A stretch of DNA of 13,822 bases, taken from NCBI GenBank assembly GCA_965652545.1, contig CBFGWV010000114.1:1-13822 (forward strand), in the 5' to 3' direction. Both the position numbers and the translations under genes were made by a program. The notes beneath the pieces were generated by a model, which was not told the DNA's origin, did not search any database, and worked only from the letters and a program-made list of their open reading frames with translations. This document shows positions 1-7,677 of the stretch, one piece after another. This DNA comes from CBFGWV01 sp965652545 (GTDB taxonomy: Bacteria > Pseudomonadota > Gammaproteobacteria > Competibacterales > Competibacteraceae). How positions within the stretch are numbered: position 1 is the stretch's first letter; each line of letters starts with the position of its first letter.

Positions 1-457
1 GCTCGATCAAATCCTGCGCCTCGACGCCGTTCTCCGCGCAGTGGCGCCGGTAGTCCGCGATACGGTCGGCTGTGGTGATCCGCTTGCTGACGGTGCCGTC
101 GTGTTTGATGTACTCCACCGCGCCCATGACCACCACCAGCACCACCAGCGGGCTGTCGCCGATGGCCTCCCACCAGTCGACGTTGCCGGCCGACTCGTGC
201 ACGTAGTCGCCGGGGCCGACGACTTCGCCGGTACACAGACGGCGTTGGCCTTCGAGGTTGAAGGCGTGGACCTCACCGGTGTGCCGGTGCAGGCCGAGCT
301 TGACGCCCGGCTCCAGGCGCATGAGCTCGACCCAACCGCGATCGTCCTTGAGAAAGCGCAGCGGGCGGGACCATTTTCCCGGTCCTTCGGGGATCCACGG
401 GCCGTCGGCGGCCAGGGGGCGGGCGCCGGTCAGGGCGTGCAAGGCGTTGATCATCAT
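1..457 (-). CDS. Cupin-domain protein, 2,4'-dihydroxyacetophenone dioxygenase-like (partial, C-terminus off the window)
   Basis: A minus-strand frame stays open from the ATG at 457 to the window edge (152 codons), so the C-terminus is missing. Residues about 42-116 form one cupin beta-barrel. Motif 1 is G51 followed by H57, H59 and E62 in HRHTGEVHAF. Motif 2 is PGDYVHESAGN at 82-92, supplying H87. Three His and one acidic residue are the usual metal ligands of the fold. The pattern GW-E-RLEPG, then HTGEVHAF, YVHE-AGNVD and GAVEY resembles proteins annotated as 2,4'-dihydroxyacetophenone dioxygenase family or ChrR-like cupins. I recognise the family, not the substrate. The chosen start has AGGAG 10 bases upstream. 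In-frame ATGs at 496 and 508 would lengthen the protein but have no visible Shine-Dalgarno sequence. The gene is divergent from nuoA. A metal-dependent dioxygenase or small-molecule-binding role is likely but unproven. Confidence 0.8.
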   Translation of the reverse strand, partial: MMINALHALTGARPLAADGPWIPEGPGKWSRPLRFLKDDRGWVELMRLEPGVKLGLHRHTGEVHAFNLEGQRRLCTGEVVGPGDYVHESAGNVDWWEAIGDSPLVVLVVVMGAVEYIKHDGTVSKRITTADRIADYRRHCAENGVEAQDLIE

Positions 458-650
458 CGGCTGAGTGCTCCTGCCACGGGTGTCGCAAGCGCCCATGATC
501 GCCGTCATCCGGCACGGTAAACAGATCCGGTTTCCGGTGATTTTGAAGAGCCACTTTGGCCGATGACCCCAGGGGAAAAGACGCAATTTCAAAAACTTTG
601 CCGCGGCTTTGAGGTTCTCACTACCCAGGAATGGTCGCAAGGAGGCCGAC
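458..650. promoter_or_regulatory. Divergent intergenic region between the cupin gene and the complex-I-like operon
   Basis: These 193 bp separate two divergent start codons, so promoters for both directions should lie here. The stretch about 570-600 is visibly richer in A and T than its surroundings, as expected near a promoter. No -35/-10 pair with good matches and spacing could be picked by eye. The only clear signal is AAGGAGG at 639-645, five bases before the nuoA ATG at 651. No other gene lies between 651 and 9063 that could drive the operon separately, so the whole eight-gene unit is probably transcribed from here. Confidence 0.4.
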
Positions 651-1004
651 ATGACCGGGTATGTCAGCGCACTGCTGTTTGCTCTCACGGGCCTTGGATT
701 CGGCCTTGTGCTGATGCTCCTGGGCCGGTACGCGTCGCCGGGGTTGGGCACTGAACCGGCCCGCCGACCGTTCGAATCCGGCTCCGAGCCCCAGGTCCAC
801 GCCTGGAGCCGCTATCACGTCCGCTATCTCAACTACACGCTGATTTTCATCCTCTTCGATATGGAGATGGTCTTCATGTACCCCTGGGCCGTCGTGTTCT
901 TCGACGAGGGGTGGAAGGCATTCATGGAGATGGGGATGTTCATCGCCATCCTGCTGCTGGGCATCCTCTACGCCTGGCGGGAAGGGGCCTTCCGGTGGGA
1001 TTGA
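651..1004 (+). CDS. nuoA: Complex-I-like subunit A (NuoA/ND3 family)
   Basis: This 117-residue inner-membrane protein has the three-helix plan of NuoA: a hydrophobic helix at about 4-25, a loop, and helices at about 60-83 and 92-109. Family hallmarks are the FESG loop start at 41-44, FDMEMVFMYPWAVVF at about 69-83 with the conserved acidic residues D70 and E72, and the closing Y-W-EGAFRW. In complex I NuoA sits beside NuoH and NuoB near the quinone cavity and its loop changes shape during turnover. The ATG at 651 is chosen because a perfect AAGGAGG lies five bases upstream. A TTG further upstream at 609 is in frame but has no such support. It is the first gene of the operon and overlaps the next gene by about 10 bases. 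Unlike the downstream B/D and H subunits, it shows no loss of signature residues. Confidence 0.93.
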   Translation: MTGYVSALLFALTGLGFGLVLMLLGRYASPGLGTEPARRPFESGSEPQVHAWSRYHVRYLNYTLIFILFDMEMVFMYPWAVVFFDEGWKAFMEMGMFIAILLLGILYAWREGAFRWD

Positions 1005-2326
1005 ACAACCGCCTGACGGCGCTGCGGCGCTTTGCGTTTGCGCGGCCGCGGGCCTTCCCTGTGCTCGGCTGGGGCGGTCGCGGTCTGTGGGCCGATGTCC
1101 TGCGGCGGGACTGCTTCGAGACCGTGCTCTCGCCGCGCAATGCGGACGTGCTGGTGTTGTGCGGGGAAATCCCGCTGTGCTGGTCCAAGCTGCTGGTCGG
1201 GGTGTTCGAGACATTGGCCCTGCCGCGCACCGTGCTGTGGCTGTCGCCGCACCGGCCCTGCGAGCCGCCGCCGGGGCTGCCGATCGGCCGCTGTTGCGGG
1301 CAGAAGGGGCTGGACGAGAACGACATCCTCGCGTTGCGTGCGACCTTGCTGGATGGCGACAGTGCCGCCAACCAGGCCCAGTTGCCCGACCGGCCGCATA
1401 TCCCCTGGCACGGGCATGGCGACCATGGCCAAGGGGGCGAGGGGATGATGGGCGGGGTGCCGTACGGCCGGCCCATGGCGATGACACACGACGACCCGGA
1501 CGGTTTGGCGCTCGATGACGTCCCGACACTGCTGGGCCCGTTCTTCCCCGGCCTGCCCAGCGGTTTGCAGTTGACCTTGCACATGCAGGGCGACCGCATA
1601 CGGGCCTGCGATGAGCCGGTCAACTGCTTCCCCGCGATGTCCCTGGGCGGTACCGACCGTCACCGCCTGGAGGCCGGCACGGGCCTGCCCATCGACGCCC
1701 TGGACGGCACCCTGCCCACGGTGCGGGCCGTGGAGCAGGCACGCATCGACGATCACCTGGCCTGGATGGCCGGCTTCCTGACACTGGCGGGGCTGCCCGC
1801 CCTGGCCGAGCGTATCCGAGCCCTGACGCCGCCGATCAGCGCCGGGGCCATCGCGCGGATCGCCGAGGCGGCCGGGCGTAGCGGGCTGGCCAGACTGTGC
1901 CGCGGCGTCGGGCGCATAGACGCCTTGACCGCACTGGCCAGCGGCATGGGCGGCCCGCTGGCGCGCGCCAGCGGGGTGGTGGACGACGCCCGCAGCGATG
2001 ACCCGGCATACAGGGATCTGGGCTTTACGCCGTTGATCGCCAACACCGGCGATGTGTGGGCACGCTGGCAGGTGCGGGTGCAGGAGCTGCTTCAGTCGTT
2101 GGCGTTGCTGCAAACCGGCGGCGAGACGCATACCAATCGTGTGGTCGAGGGCCCGCGCGGCCCGCTGCGGCTGGCCGGTCAGCAGGTGCAGACACCCAGC
2201 GCCACGTTGCTGCCGTTGCTGCCTGAGTTGATCGACGGACAACTGTGGTCCGAGGCCGTGCTGACGCTGGCCAGCCTGGACCTGGACATGGCCGAGGCGG
2301 CCCTGGTGATGGAGGCCTCACGGTGA
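995..2326 (+). CDS. NuoB-NuoD-like fusion protein lacking iron-sulfur and quinone-site ligands
   Basis: This 443-residue soluble protein appears to join a NuoB-like N-terminus to a NuoD/49-kDa-like C-terminus. In the first part, SPRNADVLVLCGEIP (46-60) and ETLALPRTVLWLSPHRPC (72-89) follow the NuoB pattern SPRQADV-V-G...MPEPK-VI-MG-C, but the tandem CC and the PGCPPRP segment that hold cluster N2 are absent. From about 179, LLGPFFPGLPSGLQLTL and QGDRI mimic the NuoD start GP-HP...L-L-L-DGE, with the His replaced and no HRG-EK after it. VEQARIDDHLAWM (246-258), GVVDDAR (327-333) and GDVWARWQVRVQELLQS (352-368) match later NuoD motifs. A His/Gly-rich linker spans 135-154. The GTG at 995 has GGAAGGGG seven bases upstream; TTG at 1001 is an alternative. 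The stop overlaps the nuoH ATG. The assignment is by eye and distant. It could instead be called a hydrogenase-large-subunit-like protein. Confidence 0.7.
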   Translation: MGLNNRLTALRRFAFARPRAFPVLGWGGRGLWADVLRRDCFETVLSPRNADVLVLCGEIPLCWSKLLVGVFETLALPRTVLWLSPHRPCEPPPGLPIGRCCGQKGLDENDILALRATLLDGDSAANQAQLPDRPHIPWHGHGDHGQGGEGMMGGVPYGRPMAMTHDDPDGLALDDVPTLLGPFFPGLPSGLQLTLHMQGDRIRACDEPVNCFPAMSLGGTDRHRLEAGTGLPIDALDGTLPTVRAVEQARIDDHLAWMAGFLTLAGLPALAERIRALTPPISAGAIARIAEAAGRSGLARLCRGVGRIDALTALASGMGGPLARASGVVDDARSDDPAYRDLGFTPLIANTGDVWARWQVRVQELLQSLALLQTGGETHTNRVVEGPRGPLRLAGQQVQTPSATLLPLLPELIDGQLWSEAVLTLASLDLDMAEAALVMEASR

Positions 2327-3264
2327 TGCACCTCGCCGGCGCCCTCATCACCCTGATGCTGGTGATCGCCGGCGTATGGCTGATGGCCGCCTGGGACACG
2401 TGGCTGCGGGCACCGGTCACACCGGCGCAGGCGCTGGTAAGGCCTGTCGCGGCGGTCTTGCGTGACCTGGGCAAGGAGTTTCGCGCCACCGAACGGCCGG
2501 ACCGGTTGCTATGGCTGGCCGGCCCTTTGCTGCTGGTCACCGCGGTGATGGCGGCACTGGTCGTGATGCCCCTGGCACCGGGGGTCATCGGCGCCGACCT
2601 CAGCGTAGGCGTGGTGTACTTCACGGCCATGTTCGCGCTGGTGGTGGTGGCGGTGTTCATCACCGCCTGGGGGCCGAACTCCAAATACGCGCTGGTCGCC
2701 GGCTATCGCTTCGTCGGGCTGATGCTGGCCTACGAGATGCCCTTCGCCATCACCATCATCGCCGTGGCCTTGCCGGCCCAATCGCTGGCACTGGGGGATA
2801 TCGTCGCCGCCCAGCAGGCCCTGCTGTGGAACGCCGTGTTGCAGCCGGTGGGGCTGGCCCTGTATCTGGTCTGCGCCATGGCGCTGGCGTTCCGGGGCCC
2901 GTTTGCGGTGGTGGATTCGCCGGACATTGCCGGTGGGGCGACGGTCGAACTCTCCGGCGCACCCCTGCTCGTCTGGCGCTTCGGCCGCCATGCATTACTG
3001 CTGGCCCTCTCGGCGCTGGCGGTGCCGCTGTTCTTCGGTGGCGGTGCGCTGTTCGGTGTGCCGCCGGTGATCGGCTCACTGGTGAAGACCGCTGTGGTAT
3101 CCGGCGCGCTGGTGTGGCTGAGCTCGCGTCTGGCGCGCATGCGCCTGGCGTGGTTCATGGAACGGGCCTGGGTGGTGCTGATCCCGCTGTCGCTGGCCAA
3201 TTTGTTCCTGGTCGGGCTGTTGATGCTGCTGTTCCCCGACTACTTTGCGGCGGGCGGACAATGA
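2326..3264 (+). CDS. nuoH: Complex-I-like subunit H (NuoH/ND1 family), divergent quinone-site loops
   Basis: This 312-residue membrane protein has about eight hydrophobic helices, as in NuoH. The best landmark is AWGPNSKYALVAGYR (114-128) followed by AYEMP (135-139), which matches the family's GW-SNSKYAL-GA-R and SYE. LIPLSLANL near 286-294 matches the C-terminal LLPL-L-N signature. Two other signatures are weakened. The N-terminal R-GPN-VGP-G loop is not recognisable. The quinone-loop pattern AE-NR-PFDL-EAESELV-G---EYSG reads ALAFRGPFAVVDSPDI...VELSG (187-211). In complex I NuoH forms much of the quinone chamber and hands energy to the pumps. The ATG at 2326 overlaps the previous stop by one base. 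The GTG three bases earlier is equally placed for GGAGG at 2311-2315. The next gene overlaps by ATGA. Confidence 0.88.
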   Translation: MHLAGALITLMLVIAGVWLMAAWDTWLRAPVTPAQALVRPVAAVLRDLGKEFRATERPDRLLWLAGPLLLVTAVMAALVVMPLAPGVIGADLSVGVVYFTAMFALVVVAVFITAWGPNSKYALVAGYRFVGLMLAYEMPFAITIIAVALPAQSLALGDIVAAQQALLWNAVLQPVGLALYLVCAMALAFRGPFAVVDSPDIAGGATVELSGAPLLVWRFGRHALLLALSALAVPLFFGGGALFGVPPVIGSLVKTAVVSGALVWLSSRLARMRLAWFMERAWVVLIPLSLANLFLVGLLMLLFPDYFAAGGQ

Positions 3265-3815
3265 GCATGGCGCTCGCACTCCAGGGGGCGCTCTGCGTAC
3301 TGGCCATTCTTGCCGGGTGGCTGGTGTTCCGGGTGGACTCCATGCTGCGCGCAACCCTGTGCCTGCTGGTGTCGTTCCTGGCCGTGGCGCTGCTCATGCT
3401 GCCCCTGGGCAGCGAATTTCTGTTCGCTATCGTCTTCCTGATGAGCATCGGCGAGATGATGATCATGGCGCTGTTCATGATCGCCTTCATGATGAACCCC
3501 GCCGGGCTCAACCCCATGACCATGGTGCACCAGCCGCGACTCGCGGCCATCGCCGGTGCGGCACTGTTCCTGCTGCTCGCCACCGCCATCCTGCTGACGG
3601 ACTTCCCCACGCCATCGCCCGCGCCGCCCGCGGATGTCACCTACGCCATCGGCAAGGAACTGATGGGCCCGGCCATGCTGATCTTCGAAACCGCCGGCGT
3701 GACCTTGCTCACCGGCATGATCGCCGTCATCGCCCTGGCCGGCCGACGCGGACGCTTTGGCGATGCGGTGGTGGTGGACCGCAGCGCGCCCCGCGACGAG
3801 GAGTCGTCGCGATGA
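3261..3815 (+). CDS. nuoJ: Complex-I-like subunit J (NuoJ/ND6 family)
   Basis: This 184-residue protein has five hydrophobic segments (about 5-23, 30-49, 54-78, 90-107, 138-160) followed by a polar tail, matching NuoJ in length and topology. Its position between H and K is the standard complex-I order. The third helix, normally the pi-bulge helix YAGAIMVLFLFVVML, reads MSIGEMMIMALFMIAFMMN (61-79), with a glutamate (E65) where small residues are usual. NuoJ TM3 links the quinone cavity to the proton route, so an added acid there may alter the E-channel. Start and stop are fixed by ATGA overlaps on both sides (3261-3264 and 3812-3815). Identification rests on gene order, length and topology more than on exact motifs. 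Confidence 0.85.
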   Translation: MSMALALQGALCVLAILAGWLVFRVDSMLRATLCLLVSFLAVALLMLPLGSEFLFAIVFLMSIGEMMIMALFMIAFMMNPAGLNPMTMVHQPRLAAIAGAALFLLLATAILLTDFPTPSPAPPADVTYAIGKELMGPAMLIFETAGVTLLTGMIAVIALAGRRGRFGDAVVVDRSAPRDEESSR

Positions 3816-4120
3816 TCACCCTGAAACTCACCCTCATCGCCGCCGCGGCCATGATGGGCGTGGGGCTTTGGGGGGCGCTCGGCCAGATGTCCATCGTCAT
3901 GGTGATGATGGGCTTGGAGCTGATGCTCAACGGGGTGCTGCTCTCGGTGGTGAGTTTTTGGTATCACCTGGCAGCGGACTCCGCGCAAGGCCAGGTGTTC
4001 GCCATCGTGGTGCTGACGCTGATGGCGGTGGAGGCAGCGCTGGGTTTCGCCATCGTGATCGCCGTCTACCGGGCGCGCCAGGACGACACCGTGGATGAGG
4101 TCAAGGAGCTCAAAGGATGA
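3812..4120 (+). CDS. nuoK: Complex-I-like subunit K (NuoK/ND4L family)
   Basis: This 102-residue, three-helix membrane protein has the two conserved intramembrane glutamates of NuoK: E36 in GLELMLN and E74 in VEAALGFAIV. These residues are part of the proton relay between the quinone region and the antiporter-like subunits. Their retention argues that ion translocation is still selected for, although the upstream redox module is gone. Helices lie at about 4-22, 27-49 and 61-86, and a short charged tail follows. The gene starts within the nuoJ stop (ATGA at 3812-3815) and ends within the nuoL start (ATGA at 4117-4120), so it is translationally coupled on both sides. Confidence 0.95.
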   Translation: MITLKLTLIAAAAMMGVGLWGALGQMSIVMVMMGLELMLNGVLLSVVSFWYHLAADSAQGQVFAIVVLTLMAVEAALGFAIVIAVYRARQDDTVDEVKELKG

Positions 4121-6180
4121 GCGGCGTGCTGTGGCTGTTGCCGCTGCTGCCGGCATGCCTGGCCGGCGTGTTGCTGTGCGCCGGACGGCGTGCGGACCGG
4201 ACTGCCGGAGCGCTGGCGGTCCTCGCCGCGGCGGCCGTACTGGTACTGGCGGTGGCGGCCTGGGCCGGCCGGCCGGTCACCGCCCTGCCCTGGTTGCCGA
4301 TCGGCGACGGGGCGCTCTCGCTGCATCTGTCGGCCGCGGGCACGAACGCCCCCATGGCCGCGCTGGTGGCGGCCATGACCGTGCTGGTGCTGGTGTATTC
4401 CATCGGGTACATCGGCCGCAGTGCGCGCTTCTTCGGCCTGATGAGCCTGTTCCTCGGTGCCATGCTGTTGCTGGTACTGGCCGACGACCTGTTGACGCTG
4501 CTGATCGGCTGGGAGCTGGTGGGCGCCTGCTCGTACGGGTTGATCGGCTTCTGGTATCGCGAGCCCCAACGCGGCCTCGCCGCCTTGCGCGCCTTCGTCA
4601 CCACCCGCACGGCGGACCTGGGCCTGTATGTAGCGGCCATGGCGGCATTCGCCGGCAGCGGCGGGTTTACGCTGGATAGCCTTGCGACGCTGCCGGCGGG
4701 CTATCGCGACCTCGTCATGCTGGGCCTGATCGCGGCCGCGGCGGGCAAGTCCGCCCAACTGCCGTTCAGCGGCTGGCTCTCGGGCGCGATGGAGGGGCCA
4801 TCGCCGGTATCCGCCCTGCTCCACTCGGCCACCATGGTGGCCGCCGGCGTGGTGTTGCTGCTGAAGATCCAGCCGCTGATCCACGCGGTGCATTGGGCCG
4901 CCCCGGTCATCGTCTGGCTGGGTGTGGCCTCCATGCTGGTCGGGGGCGTGATCGCCTATCACCACGACGGTCTCAAGCAACGGCTGGCGGCCTCCACCGT
5001 GTCGCAGTACGGCTATCTGTTCGCCGCCGCCGGCAGCGGCAGTGTGCTGGCCACGGCCGGCTACCTGCTCAACCATGCGGTGTTCAAGGCCTTGCTGTTC
5101 CTTGCCGCCGGCGTGCTCGTACACCAAGGGTTGACCCGCAACGGTCGGACCCGCCGCCTGGCCGTACGCATGCCGCGCACGCTCATGCTGTATGCCGTGG
5201 GCGCCCTGGGGCTGGCCGCCTTGCCGCCCAGCGGCGGCTTCTTTGCCAAGACATCCCTGCTGGCGGCGGTGGAGCACTTCGACAAGAGCGCCTATTGGGT
5301 GCTGCTGGCCGGTGGCGCCTTGACCGCCGCCTACGCCACGCGCGCCTGGCTGGAGGCCTTCTTTCTGCCCACGCACCACGCGCCGTCGGCGACGCGAGCG
5401 CATGACCCGGCGGCGCTCATGCGCCGGCCGATGGGTGTTCTGGCAACGCTGGTCATCGTGCTGGCCCTGCTGGCGCTGCCACCGGTACAGACCGCCTGGG
5501 CGGCGGCACTGGGCACCAGCGCGACGCCGCATCCGGGGCTGTTCGCTATTGCCGTGGAACTGGCCATCGTCCTGGCAGGCGTCGCCTGGGCGCTGCGTTG
5601 GCACCGCCGTGCACGGCGGCGGCCGGACACTCAGCCGGCGCTGCAACAGGCAGCGCGGGGGTGGCTCGGGCTGGTCGGTGCCTTGGACGGCTGCGCGGTC
5701 GGTGTGTTGCGCATCGGCCAGGCCGCGGCCGCGCCATTGGATTCCCGGCCAATCAGCCAGTGGGTGACGGCGCTCCCGCTGCGGGGGATCGCGTCATTGG
5801 CGTCGATGCCTATCGCCGTAGCCGGCAGGATACCCGCCGCAGTTCGCCGGCACACGCGCGCCGTTGCCGGCCTGCCGCGTGTCGCGGCCGTCAACACGGT
5901 GCGCGCGCTGGCCGGCACGCTGGCGCGGGTGGACCACACCGGCGTGGACCGGCTGGCGGTGGGGATGACGACCACCGCCACCTTGCATACGGCCTTGGCC
6001 TCGCGCACGAGCGATAGACGTGTCATCGACGGTGCGCTGCGCACACTCTCGCGTGGGCTCCAGCACGCCGCCTGCGCGCTGTCCCGCCGCCAGAGCGGCC
6101 TGCTCCACGACTACTACGCCCAGCTCGCAATGGGCGTCGCGGGCTTGTTCGTCCTGGCCATCGTCCTGTTGGGAGTCTGA
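4117..6180 (+). CDS. nuoL: Complex-I-like antiporter-type pump subunit L (NuoL/ND5 family), long C-terminal arm
   Basis: This 687-residue membrane protein belongs to the Proton_antipo_M/NuoL group. The charged residues of the proton path are present: E133 in GWELVGACSY, K211 in GKSAQLPF, H236 in LLHSATMV, H320 and K324 in LNHAVFKALLFL, and K378 in GGFFAKTSL. The usual PLHTWLPDAMEG reads PFSGWLSGAMEG (216-227), a variant seen in some divergent NuoL lineages. The C-terminal part, about 495-660, is weakly hydrophobic and rich in Arg and Ala, as expected for the long lateral helix. It ends in a last membrane helix (about 668-686) preceded by RRQSGLLHDYY. At 687 residues it is longer than E. coli NuoL (about 613). 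AAGGAG sits eight bases before the ATG. The gene overlaps nuoK by four bases and is followed five bases later by nuoM. Confidence 0.95.
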   Translation: MSGVLWLLPLLPACLAGVLLCAGRRADRTAGALAVLAAAAVLVLAVAAWAGRPVTALPWLPIGDGALSLHLSAAGTNAPMAALVAAMTVLVLVYSIGYIGRSARFFGLMSLFLGAMLLLVLADDLLTLLIGWELVGACSYGLIGFWYREPQRGLAALRAFVTTRTADLGLYVAAMAAFAGSGGFTLDSLATLPAGYRDLVMLGLIAAAAGKSAQLPFSGWLSGAMEGPSPVSALLHSATMVAAGVVLLLKIQPLIHAVHWAAPVIVWLGVASMLVGGVIAYHHDGLKQRLAASTVSQYGYLFAAAGSGSVLATAGYLLNHAVFKALLFLAAGVLVHQGLTRNGRTRRLAVRMPRTLMLYAVGALGLAALPPSGGFFAKTSLLAAVEHFDKSAYWVLLAGGALTAAYATRAWLEAFFLPTHHAPSATRAHDPAALMRRPMGVLATLVIVLALLALPPVQTAWAAALGTSATPHPGLFAIAVELAIVLAGVAWALRWHRRARRRPDTQPALQQAARGWLGLVGALDGCAVGVLRIGQAAAAPLDSRPISQWVTALPLRGIASLASMPIAVAGRIPAAVRRHTRAVAGLPRVAAVNTVRALAGTLARVDHTGVDRLAVGMTTTATLHTALASRTSDRRVIDGALRTLSRGLQHAACALSRRQSGLLHDYYAQLAMGVAGLFVLAIVLLGV

Positions 6181-6185
6181 AAACC

Positions 6186-7673
6186 ATGCTGACGATCGCG
6201 GTGTTCCTTCCCCTGCTCAGCCTTTGTGCGCTGTGGCTGGTGAGTGCCGACCGGCCCGACCGGCTGCGAGCTGTGGCATTGGCCGGATCGCTGCTGACCC
6301 TGGCGGTGTGGATCGGCCTGTGGTTGGGTTTCCAACCCGGGCAGGGCTACCAATACGTCCAGGACCTGCCGTGGATCGAAAGCCTGGGGGTGGGCTATCG
6401 CCTGGGGGTGGACGGCCTGGCCTTGCCGCTGTTGCTGCTGACGGCGCTGCTGTTCGCCTGCGCGATCTGCTTTTCGGCGGATGTGGGCCGCCGCGCCCGT
6501 GCGTACTACGGCTGGTTTCTGTTTCTGGAGACCGCCTGCCTGGGTGTGTTCGCGGCGATGGATTTGTTTCTGTTCTATGTGTTCTGGGACCTGACCCTGG
6601 TGGGGATGTATTTCATCATCGCCATCTGGGGGCACGAGAACGCCAAGGCCTCGGCGTTGACGTTCTTTCTCTACACCCTGGCCGGGTCGGTGGCGCTGCT
6701 GCTGGGCATCATCGTCATCTATCTGGCCATGACGCCGCACACCACCGACATGGCTGCCATTGCCGCCGCCCCGCCGCTGGCAGCCGGCGGCGCGGCCGCC
6801 CAGGTGGCGTTTTTTGCGCTGCTGCTCGGGTTTGCCGTCAAGACCCCGCTGGTGCCGGTGCACACCTGGTTGCCACCGGCGCATGCCGACGCTCCGGCGC
6901 CCGGCTCGGCAATTCTCGCCGGCGTCCTGCTGAAGATGGGCACCTACGGTTTTCTGCGCATCCTCCTGGCCATGCTGCCGCAGACCTTCGCCCAGCACGC
7001 CTGGCTGGTGGTCACCCTGGGTGTGATCAGCGTCATCTACGGTGCCCTGGTGGCCCTGGCCCAGCAGGACCTCAAACGCCTGATCGCCTACACCAGCATC
7101 ATCCACATGGGCTATGTGGTCATGGCCGTGGGGGCGGTGGGTGTATTCACCCCGGGCGATGAGGCCGCGGCGCAGTTGGCGGCCAACGGTGCGGTGCTGC
7201 AAATGGTCTCGCACGGGTTGATCGCCGCGGCCTTGTTCCTGCTCAGCGGGGTGATCTGGACCCGCGCCCAGACGTTCGAGATTCGCCACTTCGGCGGGCT
7301 GGCGGCGGTCACGCCGGTGTACGCCGGTGCATTCACGCTGACGGCGTTCGCGGCGCTGGGGCTGCCGGGTTTATCGGGGTTCGTGGCGGAGTTCCAGATT
7401 TTCGTCGGGACGTTCCAGATGTACCCGCTGGCCGCCGCCATTGCGCTGATCGGTATCGTCCTGACCGCCGCGCTGATGTTGTGGACGATGCAGCGGTTGT
7501 TCTTCGGCACGACCGTGGCGCTGTGGCAACGCGCGCCGGACTTGCACCGGCACGAGTCGCTGGCCATCGGGCCGCTGCTGTTCTTCATCGTCGCGATCGG
7601 GCTGCTGCCGGGCTGGATCCTCACGCCCATAAACGGCTACAGCAGCTTGTTGATCGCGCTGTTGCGGGGCTGA
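6186..7673 (+). CDS. nuoM: Complex-I-like antiporter-type pump subunit M (NuoM/ND4 family)
   Basis: This 495-residue membrane protein is close to canonical NuoM in length and has about fourteen helices. Recognisable segments include FAVKTPLVPVHTWLPPAHADA (216-236) with K219, AGVLLKMGTYGFLR (245-258) with K250, LIAYTSIIHMGY (299-310), QMVSHGLIAAALFLLSG (339-355) with H343, and GLPGLSGFVAEFQI (392-405) with E402. This is the most conserved subunit of the cluster. The essential TM5 glutamate, normally in FWE--L-PMY, is aspartate here: FWDLTLVGMY with D135. The acid is kept but shortened by one methylene. Start ATG at 6186 is five bases after the nuoL stop, with GGGAG about ten bases upstream. 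nuoN follows four bases after its stop. Confidence 0.96.
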   Translation: MLTIAVFLPLLSLCALWLVSADRPDRLRAVALAGSLLTLAVWIGLWLGFQPGQGYQYVQDLPWIESLGVGYRLGVDGLALPLLLLTALLFACAICFSADVGRRARAYYGWFLFLETACLGVFAAMDLFLFYVFWDLTLVGMYFIIAIWGHENAKASALTFFLYTLAGSVALLLGIIVIYLAMTPHTTDMAAIAAAPPLAAGGAAAQVAFFALLLGFAVKTPLVPVHTWLPPAHADAPAPGSAILAGVLLKMGTYGFLRILLAMLPQTFAQHAWLVVTLGVISVIYGALVALAQQDLKRLIAYTSIIHMGYVVMAVGAVGVFTPGDEAAAQLAANGAVLQMVSHGLIAAALFLLSGVIWTRAQTFEIRHFGGLAAVTPVYAGAFTLTAFAALGLPGLSGFVAEFQIFVGTFQMYPLAAAIALIGIVLTAALMLWTMQRLFFGTTVALWQRAPDLHRHESLAIGPLLFFIVAIGLLPGWILTPINGYSSLLIALLRG

Positions 7674-7677
7674 GGCC

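Noticed and set aside
4066..5646. A 526-codon minus-strand open frame opposite nuoK-nuoL
   Set aside because: It is Gln/Gly/Arg-rich with no family resemblance and lies antisense to strongly conserved membrane genes; high GC lengthens such shadow frames.
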